A stretch of DNA of 64,000 nucleotides from Nevskia soli DSM 19509 (GTDB lineage: Bacteria; Pseudomonadota; Gammaproteobacteria; Nevskiales; Nevskiaceae), in NCBI RefSeq assembly GCF_000711955.1, contig NZ_JONR01000029.1, positions 7,426 through 71,425 of the forward strand, in the 5' to 3' direction. A program made the translations under genes and the position numbers. The notes beneath the pieces are model-generated. The model saw only the letters and a program-made list of their open reading frames with translations. It did not search any database and was not told the origin of the DNA. Positions 43,673 to 50,477 of this stretch are shown here, one piece after another (within the stretch, counting starts at the first letter, position 1; each line of letters starts with the position of its first letter).

Positions 43673-44083
43673 CTAGCTGCCGAGCGTGAGCGTCTTGAGC
43701 GCCAGTTCCTTGGCGGTATTCATCACTTCGACATTGTTCTGGTATGAACGCGAGGCGGAGATCATGTCGACCATCTGCTCCACTACGTTGACATTGGGCG
43801 CATAGACGAAACCCTCGCCGTCGGCGAGGGGATTGCCTGGCTCGTAGCGCTTCTCCGCCGGAGTCTGGCTCTCCACCACGCCGGTGACACGCACGCCGGG
43901 TGTCTGCGCGCCGGCCACTTCGGGCGCGGTCTTGAACATCGGCAGATGCGCCTTGAACACGCTGTCCGGATCGGAACCGACGGCATCGGCATTGGCCAGG
44001 TTGCTGGCCACCGTGCTGAGGCGCACCGACTGCGCGCTCATGGCCGAGCCGGCGATATCGAAGATGCGGAAGGAAGAGCTCAT
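43673..44083 (-). CDS. flgC: Proximal rod protein FlgC
   Basis: A 136-residue rod protein. The N-terminal motif VRLSTVASNLANADAVGSDP and the conserved VYAPNVNVVEQMVDMISASR with C-terminal YQNNVEVMNTAKELALKTL identify FlgC. It is ten bases after flgB and seven before flgD. Confidence 0.96.
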   Translation of the reverse strand: MSSSFRIFDIAGSAMSAQSVRLSTVASNLANADAVGSDPDSVFKAHLPMFKTAPEVAGAQTPGVRVTGVVESQTPAEKRYEPGNPLADGEGFVYAPNVNVVEQMVDMISASRSYQNNVEVMNTAKELALKTLTLGS

Positions 44084-44093
44084 GCGATTTCCC

Positions 44094-44495
44094 CTACTGT
44101 CCGGTGATCGCGGTGATCAGGCCCTTCACTTCCCCGTTGAGGAAGCTGAGGCTGGCCTGGTAGTGCAGCGCCGCGTCGGCGAACGCCGCCTGCTCCACCT
44201 GCTCGTCGACGGTGTTGCCGTCCACGCTGGGCTGTAACGGCACACGGAAGCTCAAGGGTGAAGTCAGGCTGGTGCTGGAACTGCCCTGCACGTGCTGGGC
44301 GCTGGTGGCGGCGAGCGCCAGGGTACTGCCGGTATTTTCCTGGGTGCTGGCCAGCACCTTGGCGAAATCGATGTCGCGCGCCTGGTAGTGCGGCGTGTCG
44401 GCGTTGGCCAGGTTCGAAGCCAGGACTTCCATGCGCTGGCGCTGCACGGACAAGGCCTGTGCGTGTATGCCAAACAGTGGATCAAGCTCGGCCAT
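44094..44495 (-). CDS. flgB: Proximal rod protein FlgB
   Basis: A 133-residue rod protein. It has the N-terminal motif VLASNLANADTPHYQARDID and the C-terminal helix VDEQVEQAAFADAALHYQAS with FLNGEVKGLITAI. It is the first gene of the flgBCDEF block, with a sigma-54-like element in the 65-base gap that separates it from cheV. Confidence 0.96.
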   Translation of the reverse strand: MAELDPLFGIHAQALSVQRQRMEVLASNLANADTPHYQARDIDFAKVLASTQENTGSTLALAATSAQHVQGSSSTSLTSPLSFRVPLQPSVDGNTVDEQVEQAAFADAALHYQASLSFLNGEVKGLITAITGQ

Positions 44496-44531
44496 GCCGG
44501 ACTCCCGCGGATTATTCCTGAGCGGGTTCCC

Positions 44532-44547
44532 TACAAGCCGTGTGCCA
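44532..44547 (-). promoter_or_regulatory. Candidate sigma-54 promoter of flgB
   Basis: The minus strand reads TGGCAC-ACGGC-TTGTA: a perfect -24 element and a -12 element with GT instead of GC. It is about 37 bases before the flgB ATG, a suitable distance for the first rod operon. Confidence 0.6.
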
Positions 44548-44560
44548 GCCCCTCCCCGCT

Positions 44561-45520
44561 TCAGGCCACGACGGCCCCGGCAGGTGCCGTCTGTGCATCC
44601 ATTTCCGCCGCCGCCCGCAGGCGCTCGATCACACCGGCCGCCAGTTCATCCGCCCCGAACTTGGCGATGAAGCGGTTGGCGCCGACCTTCTCCACCATGG
44701 CCTTGTTGAAAATGCCGGAGAGCGAGGTATGCAGCAGCACATACAGATCGCGCAGGCGCGGATCACGCCGGATTCCCGTCGTCAGGCTGTAGCCGTCCAT
44801 GCCGGGCATCTCGATATCCGAGATCACCATCAACAGTTGCGCCGCCACCGGACCCTGCTGCGCCAGGGCCTGCAGATAGTTCAGGGCCTCGCGGCCGTCG
44901 TTGACCATGGCGCATTCCACGCCGACCTGCTGCAACACCTTCTCCACCTGGTGGCGCGCCACCCGGGAGTCGTCCACCACCAGCACGCGTCGGGAGCCTG
45001 CCAGGCTGCGCCCTTGCCGGGCCAGGTCGTCCGACAGGGCCGGCGGCTCGCCCATCACCTCGGCCAGCACCTTCTCGACGTCGACGATCTCAACCAGTTC
45101 GTTGCCATAGCGGGTGATCGCCGTCAGGTAGCTGGAACCGCCGGCATCCCCGGGCGGCGGCTGCACCGCGGCGACATCGACATGGACGATGCGATCGACC
45201 GCCCGCACCAGGAAGCCCTGTACGGTGCGGTTGTATTCGGTGACGATGATATGGGCCGACTGCGCATCCGGCACCTGGCCCAGGGCGCGGCCCAGGTCGA
45301 TGATCGGCACGATGCTGCCGCGCAGATCGGCCACACCACGCACCAGTGGGTGCGCCGAGGGCATGGTCAGCAGGGGCGGCGTCTCGATGACTTCCTGCAC
45401 CTTGAAGACATTGATGCCAAAGATTTGACGCTGGTCGAGGCGGAACAGCAGCAGGGCCAGGCGGTTGTGGCCGGCCAGCTGCGTACTGCGGTCGATGCTT
45501 TCGAGTAGTCCCGCGCCCAT
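44561..45520 (-). CDS. cheV: Chemotaxis coupling/receiver protein CheV
   Basis: A 319-residue fusion of an N-terminal CheW domain (about 15-165: RQIFGINVFKVQEVIETPPL, GVADLRGSIVPIIDLGR) and a C-terminal receiver (about 178-305). The receiver has the DD pair in VLVVDDSRVARHQ and the phospho-acceptor in VISDIEMPGMDG. CheV couples receptors to CheA and can be tuned by phosphorylation. It diverges from flgA and precedes flgB by 65 bases. Confidence 0.95.
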   Translation of the reverse strand: MGAGLLESIDRSTQLAGHNRLALLLFRLDQRQIFGINVFKVQEVIETPPLLTMPSAHPLVRGVADLRGSIVPIIDLGRALGQVPDAQSAHIIVTEYNRTVQGFLVRAVDRIVHVDVAAVQPPPGDAGGSSYLTAITRYGNELVEIVDVEKVLAEVMGEPPALSDDLARQGRSLAGSRRVLVVDDSRVARHQVEKVLQQVGVECAMVNDGREALNYLQALAQQGPVAAQLLMVISDIEMPGMDGYSLTTGIRRDPRLRDLYVLLHTSLSGIFNKAMVEKVGANRFIAKFGADELAAGVIERLRAAAEMDAQTAPAGAVVA

Positions 45521-45584
45521 CGCAAGGCCTAGCCCCGGTTCGGTGGTGGATACGGCGGTTAACGGCCTCTATGGAAGAAACTTG

Positions 45585-45600
45585 AGGCACGCGGTTTGCC
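45585..45600 (+). promoter_or_regulatory. Sigma-54 promoter of flgA
   Basis: The plus strand reads AGGCAC-GCGGT-TTGCC. GG and GC are ten bases apart, with only the outer base of each element off consensus. It lies 35 bases before the flgA start in the cheV-flgA divergent gap. Confidence 0.75.
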
Positions 45601-45635
45601 TGTATGCCGGCATCGGCTTTCACTGGAGTGTTTCG

Positions 45636-46328
45636 ATGCCGCGTGTGACGCTGCTGTCCGCCGCGCTCGCCTGCCTGCTGTGTGTCACAGCCGCGGCGGA
45701 TGCCGCCATGCCGGAATCCCTCGACCAGATCCGTGCAGCGGCGCAGGACTACGTCGGCGGCCGCCTCGGCACCGGCGCGCAGGCCACAGCCACGCCGCTG
45801 GATGCGCGCCTGCGCATGCCGGCCTGCGGCAAGCCGCTGGAAGCCTCGGCGCCGGCGCCTAATGCCGGCAACGCCTGGTCGGTGGCGGTGCATTGCGCCG
45901 GGCCCGCCGTGTGGACTGTCTACGTGCCGGTGCGCGCCACCGAGCACCGCAAGGTGGTGGTACTGACCCGCAGCCTCGCCCCCGGCATGCCGGTACCGGC
46001 GGATGCACTTACCGTGCAGGAGCGCGATGTCGCCGCCCTTGCCTACGGGTATTTGAATAGCCCCGACCAGGCGGTCGGCAAGCTGCTGCGCCGTCCGGTT
46101 GCGGCCGGCGCAGCGCTGACGCCGGACGCCCTGGTCAATCCCGCCAGCATCCGCCGCGGGCAGCAGGTCACCTTGCTCAGCCAGTCAGGCGGCTTCGTGG
46201 TGCGGGCGGACGGCAAGGCACTGGCCGACGGCGCCAGCGGCGACCGCATCCGCGCCGAAAACCTGGATTCGCACCGCATCGTCGAAGGAGTGGTGCGCGA
46301 CACCGATACGGTCGAAGTCGGCTTGTAG
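45636..46328 (+). CDS. flgA: P-ring assembly chaperone FlgA
   Basis: A 230-residue periplasmic chaperone. The signal peptide MPRVTLLSAALACLLCVTAA ends near AADAA. A first domain has RLGTGAQATATPLDARLRMP, then an SAF-like domain (LAPGMPVPADALTVQERDVA) and the end RIRAENLDSHRIVEGVVR. The ATG at 45636 has GGAG at eight bases. It starts the only plus-strand flagellar unit, flgA-flgM-flgN. Confidence 0.94.
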   Translation: MPRVTLLSAALACLLCVTAAADAAMPESLDQIRAAAQDYVGGRLGTGAQATATPLDARLRMPACGKPLEASAPAPNAGNAWSVAVHCAGPAVWTVYVPVRATEHRKVVVLTRSLAPGMPVPADALTVQERDVAALAYGYLNSPDQAVGKLLRRPVAAGAALTPDALVNPASIRRGQQVTLLSQSGGFVVRADGKALADGASGDRIRAENLDSHRIVEGVVRDTDTVEVGL

Positions 46329-46339
46329 AAAAAAACCAC

Positions 46340-46366
46340 TAAAGTTTCCACCCGAGCTGCCGCTAT
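46340..46366 (+). promoter_or_regulatory. FliA (sigma-28) promoter of flgM
   Basis: TAAAGTTT, an 11-base spacer, then GCCGCTAT. The -35 matches the sigma-28 consensus exactly, the spacer length is ideal and the -10 matches GCCGATAA at six of eight positions. It starts 12 bases after the flgA stop and 40 bases before flgM. Confidence 0.85.
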
Positions 46367-46405
46367 CTTCAGCGATCTCCCAATTTGGGCGCGGCACCCC
46401 TAGCC

Positions 46406-46714
46406 ATGACTTCGAAAATCGACTCGCTGAACCCGGCCGCCATCAACCTTGGCGCCGCGACCAAGGCCGCCGCCGACAAGGGCGCCGGCACCGCCGTTGC
46501 CAGCAGCGCAGCGCCCGCACCGGTCGACAAGGTCAGTCTCACCGGCAACGCCGTGCGTCTGCAGCAGTTGGCCATCGCGGCGTCGGAAACGCCGGAGGTC
46601 GACACCAAGCGCATCAATGCGACACGCAGCGCCATCGCTTCCGGAACCTACCAGATCAATGCCAAGTCCATCGCCGCGAAGCTGTCGCGCATGGATTGGG
46701 AACTGGGCGGCTGA
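46406..46714 (+). CDS. flgM: Anti-sigma-28 factor FlgM
   Basis: A 102-residue exported inhibitor of FliA. An Ala/Lys-rich disordered first half is followed by the sigma-binding helices (VRLQQLAIAASETPEVDTKR, INATRSAIASGTYQINAKSI, AAKL). The ATG at 46406 is chosen; a TTG seven codons earlier is possible. It is preceded by a sigma-28 promoter, giving the usual feedback, and its stop overlaps the flgN start (TGATG). Confidence 0.93.
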   Translation: MTSKIDSLNPAAINLGAATKAAADKGAGTAVASSAAPAPVDKVSLTGNAVRLQQLAIAASETPEVDTKRINATRSAIASGTYQINAKSIAAKLSRMDWELGG

Positions 46715-47136
46715 TGAAACGCTTCGAGGCTGCGCCGATGGCGGTGCCGGGCAATCGCCCGGTCGAGGCGCATATCGCGGACGCCCATAACCTGCTCGCC
46801 CTGCTGGAGCAGGAACGCGCAGCCCTGCAGCTGATGGATCACGAGCGGCTGTCCCTGGTCTGCCGGGAGAAGGCGCAGGCGCTCACGCGCCTGGGCGGAC
46901 TGCTCATGGCAATCAAACAATCCGGCACCACCGGCGTATCCGCTGAACAGCGGCAGGAATTGCAGGACGTGTTGCTGCGCTGCGTGCAGGAAACGCGAAC
47001 CAACGACGCCCTGCTCGAAACACGTTCCGCGCGGGCGCGCAGAATGTTGCAAGCCTTGCAGGGCTCACCTGCAAACTATGATGGACGCGGCCGCGGCCGC
47101 TACGGATTTTCCGGAAGCCTGCACGGCGCGGCATAG
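46714..47136 (+). CDS. flgN: FlgK/FlgL export chaperone FlgN
   Basis: A 140-residue helical protein with coiled-coil pattern: HNLLALLEQERAALQLMDHE, RLSLVCREKAQALTRLG, then LLETRSARARRMLQALQG. The ATG shares one base with the flgM stop. Sequence conservation is low in this family; length, helicity and position after flgM support the call. Confidence 0.88.
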   Translation: MKRFEAAPMAVPGNRPVEAHIADAHNLLALLEQERAALQLMDHERLSLVCREKAQALTRLGGLLMAIKQSGTTGVSAEQRQELQDVLLRCVQETRTNDALLETRSARARRMLQALQGSPANYDGRGRGRYGFSGSLHGAA

Positions 47137-47187
47137 ATGCCGCAGCAGTACCGCCTGGCGTGAAGGCCGGACAATCCCGGCTGCGGC

Positions 47188-47448
47188 TCAGCCCAGATGC
47201 AACAGGGAGGAAGGCCAGCCCAGATCGACGCAGACTTCCTGGCACACCCGCCGAGCACTGGCGCTCAGCGCCTCGGAACCGTCCGCCTTCAAGGGCACGC
47301 TGCGACGGTCCAGTTCCTGCTGTCCGCGGTAGGACACAACATGCAGGGTCTGCAATTTCTGTTTCGAACCCAACCGTGCGCGCTCCAGCCAGATCTCCAC
47401 GCGCGCGCGCAGGTCAACTGGATTGGAGACGGTCATCACTTTTTGCAT
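47188..47448 (-). CDS. Small uncharacterised protein after flgN
   Basis: An 86-residue reading frame (ATG at 47448; GTG at 47490 would give 100 residues) on the strand opposite to flgN. It has the GC-rich third positions of its neighbours and a plausible protein composition, with VEIWLERARLGSKQKLQTLH and ARRVCQEVCVDLGWP. I recognise no family. A promoter-like TTGACG with a weak -10 lies about 90 bases upstream, and the leader contains an inverted repeat. It could be a small cytoplasmic protein of the flagellar edge; reality is moderately supported. Confidence 0.5.
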   Translation of the reverse strand: MQKVMTVSNPVDLRARVEIWLERARLGSKQKLQTLHVVSYRGQQELDRRSVPLKADGSEALSASARRVCQEVCVDLGWPSSLLHLG

Positions 47449-47472
47449 GGGTCGGTCGGGCGTTACCACTTG

Positions 47473-47497
47473 TCGGTGAAATGCTACCACTCACCGA
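47473..47497. repeat. Inverted repeat in the leader of the small gene
   Basis: TCGGTGA and TCACCGA are separated by 11 bases and lie just upstream of the 47448 start. The element could fold as a hairpin in the mRNA or serve as an operator. Confidence 0.45.
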
Positions 47498-47587
47498 AAA
47501 ATTTGCACCGCTTATCCGATCAATGGACGTTTTACCGTCAACTGATCCATGCGTCATATTCATTGCTGCAACAGGGCATACGAAGAA

Positions 47588-47661
47588 TGGTGGAGCCGCA
47601 AGGAGTTGAACCCCGATCTCGACGATGAACTGTCGCGCTCTGCCGGTTGAGCTACAGCCCC
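47588..47661 (-). tRNA. tRNA-like gene, alanine-type acceptor, abnormal anticodon arm
   Basis: A 74-base cloverleaf-like element with encoded CCA. The acceptor GGGGCTG/CGGCTCC has G3-U70 and discriminator A73, the alanine identity set. The D arm GCTC-AACCGGCA-GAGC has the GG pair, and the T arm CGGGG-TTCAACT-CCTTG is normal with wobble pairs. The anticodon arm is odd: CGAC/GTCG leaves an eight-base loop AGTTCATC, one base short of a normal five-pair stem with seven-base loop. The anticodon is UCA or CAU depending on which U is position 33, and position 37 is a pyrimidine. It may be a decayed tRNA-Ala or a working variant. A TATAGAT box lies about 25 bases upstream. Confidence 0.6.
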
Positions 47662-47761
47662 ATTCGATTACCTGATGCCGCTGGACCAATCTATATCGCG
47701 CATCCTTGCCGGCAGCTGAACGGATTGCGGCATGGGCCTGGAACTTCGATGCCCCAGGGTG

Positions 47762-48934
47762 CTAGCGCGACCAACCTGCGACTGGGGCCTGATGCAATCG
47801 GCTCTGCGGAATCAGCGAGCGCATGCGCCGTCCGAAGCTGCGCAGGCAGACTTCATTCTCGCTCAGGGGACCGACGCTGTAACTGCTCGATGCCATGCCG
47901 GCCTGGACGCGCTCGATCAGGGCCTTGTCCTCCAGGTTCACCTGCCGGTTGATGCGCCAGTTGAGATAACGCGCGGCACGCATCTCACGGCGGCTGTCCG
48001 GATGCACATAGGCGATTTCGCGGATCAGGGTTTCGGTCGGCGATACCGGCAGGAACTGCATGAAGTCGATCTGGTCCGGGTAGATGTCGAAGGCGACGTT
48101 GGGCCAGAGCTTGAAATAGATCCACAGGCGCTGCCGTTCCGGCGGCAGGTGTTCCACCCGCGGCAGGAAGCGCTGGTAAAGACGCTCCGACCAGTTGCTG
48201 GATGGCACATCGAGCAGGCCGCCCCACATCTTGTCCACCCAGGGCCGCGCTTCGATGCCGTAGCCCTTGCCGAACAGGCGCGTCAGTCCCGGGTGGGCGA
48301 TGTTGATGTGCAGGCCGTCGGAGTAGTTGTCGGCAACGTTCTTCCAGTTCACCGCGCGCGGCCGCAGGGTGACGCGGCCCTGCGGCACCAGTTCCTCCAT
48401 GCGGTAGGCGGCCAGCTCGTCGACATAGGGCGCCATCATCTCGGCCACGCCGGGCAGACCCGATTCCAGGCGCACGAAGACGAAGCCCATGAAGACCTCG
48501 TGGTTCAGCGGCGCCAGGCCGTGAGTCTGCATATCAAGACCGGGAAAGTCTTTCAGGTGCGGCACCGCCACCAGGCGCCCGTCCAGGGCATAGGTCCAGC
48601 GGTGGTAGGGGCAGCTGATGCGCGCGCCGCAGTTGCCGCTGGTGCCATCGAGCAGACGCGAGGCGCGATGGCGGCAGACATTATGGAAGCCGCGCACCTT
48701 GCCGTCCTCACCACGCACCACCACCAGCGATTCGCCGAGGAATTCGAGAGCGTGGTAGTCGCCGGGCCTGGGAATATCATTGAGGTGACAAACCAGCTGC
48801 CAGCTGGGCCGGAACACGGCCCGTTGCTCCGCCTCGAAGAACTCGGCGTCGCGATAGATCCAGGCCGGCAGGCTCAGGGCGTCCTCGTCGACCCGGGACA
48901 GCGGCGCCGACTCCGGACGCAGGGAACGGCTCAT
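47762..48934 (-). CDS. Rieske non-heme iron oxygenase, alpha subunit
   Basis: A 390-residue cytoplasmic oxygenase. The Rieske [2Fe-2S] ligands are Cys87/His89 (CRHRASRLL) and Cys108/His111 (CPYHRWTY). The catalytic domain has bridging Asp206 and iron ligands His209 and His214 (NVADNYSDGLHINIAHPGL), with a probable third ligand Asp in LEDKALIERVQ. It looks like the single-component alpha type that demethylates or hydroxylates quaternary amines and similar compounds, but the substrate cannot be fixed. No reductase or beta subunit gene is adjacent. GAGGA precedes the ATG. It diverges from a permease gene. Confidence 0.9.
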   Translation of the reverse strand: MSRSLRPESAPLSRVDEDALSLPAWIYRDAEFFEAEQRAVFRPSWQLVCHLNDIPRPGDYHALEFLGESLVVVRGEDGKVRGFHNVCRHRASRLLDGTSGNCGARISCPYHRWTYALDGRLVAVPHLKDFPGLDMQTHGLAPLNHEVFMGFVFVRLESGLPGVAEMMAPYVDELAAYRMEELVPQGRVTLRPRAVNWKNVADNYSDGLHINIAHPGLTRLFGKGYGIEARPWVDKMWGGLLDVPSSNWSERLYQRFLPRVEHLPPERQRLWIYFKLWPNVAFDIYPDQIDFMQFLPVSPTETLIREIAYVHPDSRREMRAARYLNWRINRQVNLEDKALIERVQAGMASSSYSVGPLSENEVCLRSFGRRMRSLIPQSRLHQAPVAGWSR

Positions 48935-48952
48935 CGGGCATCCTCGCTATTC

Positions 48953-48973
48953 GGCCGATCCGGTCGATCGGCC
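48953..48973. promoter_or_regulatory. Inverted repeat between oxygenase and permease, candidate operator
   Basis: Two perfect eight-base arms, GGCCGATC and GATCGGCC, are separated by five bases in the 122-base divergent gap, 18 bases before the oxygenase start. They are well placed to control one or both genes. No regulator gene is adjacent. Confidence 0.55.
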
Positions 48974-49056
48974 TCTCCGTACAGTAAGCTAGCCAGCAGC
49001 AGCGGTAAAAGCCAGAACGGCGCGGCACGGCATTCCAGGGGGAGACCGCAAGCCTG

Positions 49057-50379
49057 ATGATCCGCAATCGCAAGGTTGGGCCGATGCTGGCCACCGCGCT
49101 GGTGGCCAGCAATATGGTGGGCTCCGGCATCTTCCTGCTGCCGGCGACGCTGGCCAGTACCGGCAGCATCACCGTCATCGGCTGGCTCATCGCCACCGCC
49201 GGTGCGCTGCTGGTAGCGGTGGTGCTGGCCCGACTGGGCCGCATCTCGCCGCAGGCGGGCGGCCCCTGCGCCTACGCGGCCGACGCGCTGGGGCCATACA
49301 TGGGCTTCCAGACCACGGCGATCTACTGGATCTCCTGCTGGTCCGGCAATATCGCCATTGCCGTCACCGCCACCGGCTACCTGGCCAGCTTCGTCCCGGT
49401 CCTGGCGCTGCCGGTGCCCGGCGCAGCGGCCACGGTGGGACTGATCTGGGCGCTGACCCTGGTCAACATCCTGGGGCCGCGGCTGGTCTGCCAGGTCGAA
49501 TCGGTAGCGATCGTGCTGGGCCTGATTCCGATCCTGTTGATCGCCACGGCCGGCTGGTGGTATTTCGATCCGACGCTGTTCAAGGCCTCCTGGAACATGC
49601 GCCACGAGCCGGTGATGACGGCGGTGCCGAATTCCCTGGTGCTGGTGTTCTGGGCCTTCACCGGGCTGGAAAGCGCCTCGGTGGCGGCGGCCGTGGTGGA
49701 GAATCCGGGCCGCAATGTGCCGATCGCCACCATCGGCGGCGTGCTGATCGCGGCGGCGGTTTACGTCACCTCCTGCAGTGTGGTGATGGGCCTGATCCCG
49801 GCGGCGATGCTGGCCTCCTCCACCGCACCCTTCGCCGACGCGGCGAAGCTGGTGCTCGGTCCGGCGGCCGGGGCTTTCGTCGCGGTGATGGCCCTGGTCA
49901 AGACCATCGGCACCCTCGGCGGCTGGATCCTGCTCACCGCGCAGACCGGCAAGGCCGGTGCCGACCGCGGCCTGTTTCCGGCGGTGTTCGGCCGGGCCGA
50001 CCGCCATGGCATCCCGGTGCCCGCCCTGCTGCTGATGGCGGCGGTGATGAGCGCGGTGGTGTTCGCCACCATGTCGCCGACCATCGGCGAACAGTTCGGC
50101 AAGCTGATCGAGGTCTCGACCATTTTCTGCCTGCTGGCCTACGTCTATTCCTGCATCGCCCTGTGGCGGCTGGACCGGCCTGGCCCCTCCCCCTGGCCGC
50201 ACACCTGGGTGTTCGTGCGCTACCGGATACTGGCCGTTGCGGCGCTGCTGGTCTGCATCTGGGTCATCGTCGAATCGGATGGCGGCCTGCTGATCCTGTC
50301 GGCCGCCACGGTCGCACTGACCGTGCCTGTGTACTGGCTGTTCATCAAGCCACTGCGCACCGCTCAGGCTGGACGCTAA
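49057..50379 (+). CDS. APC-family amino acid/polyamine permease
   Basis: A 440-residue inner-membrane transporter with about 12 helices. The N-terminal signature is VGPMLATALVASNMVGSGIF with a GSGIF substrate loop. The middle has VFWAFTGLESASVAAAVVENP, as in AdiC/PotE-type antiporters. The substrate is not determined; arginine/agmatine or putrescine-type exchange is typical of the subfamily, but divergence from a Rieske oxygenase suggests uptake of an amine that the enzyme then processes. GGGGGAG lies 14 bases upstream of the ATG, a long spacing. Confidence 0.88.
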   Translation: MIRNRKVGPMLATALVASNMVGSGIFLLPATLASTGSITVIGWLIATAGALLVAVVLARLGRISPQAGGPCAYAADALGPYMGFQTTAIYWISCWSGNIAIAVTATGYLASFVPVLALPVPGAAATVGLIWALTLVNILGPRLVCQVESVAIVLGLIPILLIATAGWWYFDPTLFKASWNMRHEPVMTAVPNSLVLVFWAFTGLESASVAAAVVENPGRNVPIATIGGVLIAAAVYVTSCSVVMGLIPAAMLASSTAPFADAAKLVLGPAAGAFVAVMALVKTIGTLGGWILLTAQTGKAGADRGLFPAVFGRADRHGIPVPALLLMAAVMSAVVFATMSPTIGEQFGKLIEVSTIFCLLAYVYSCIALWRLDRPGPSPWPHTWVFVRYRILAVAALLVCIWVIVESDGGLLILSAATVALTVPVYWLFIKPLRTAQAGR

Positions 50380-50477
50380 TTCGAACAGGGCGGGTCACGG
50401 CCTGCCCTGCCGCCGATGATGCCGCGCCGCGACGCCGTGGAGATGAAGCAGGGCGGCAACACCACCTGTTTCCACGC

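Noticed and set aside
50380..50477. CAGGGC/GCCCTG inverted repeat between the converging permease and RND genes
   Set aside because: Short arms, 12-base loop and no T run; terminator function not supported.
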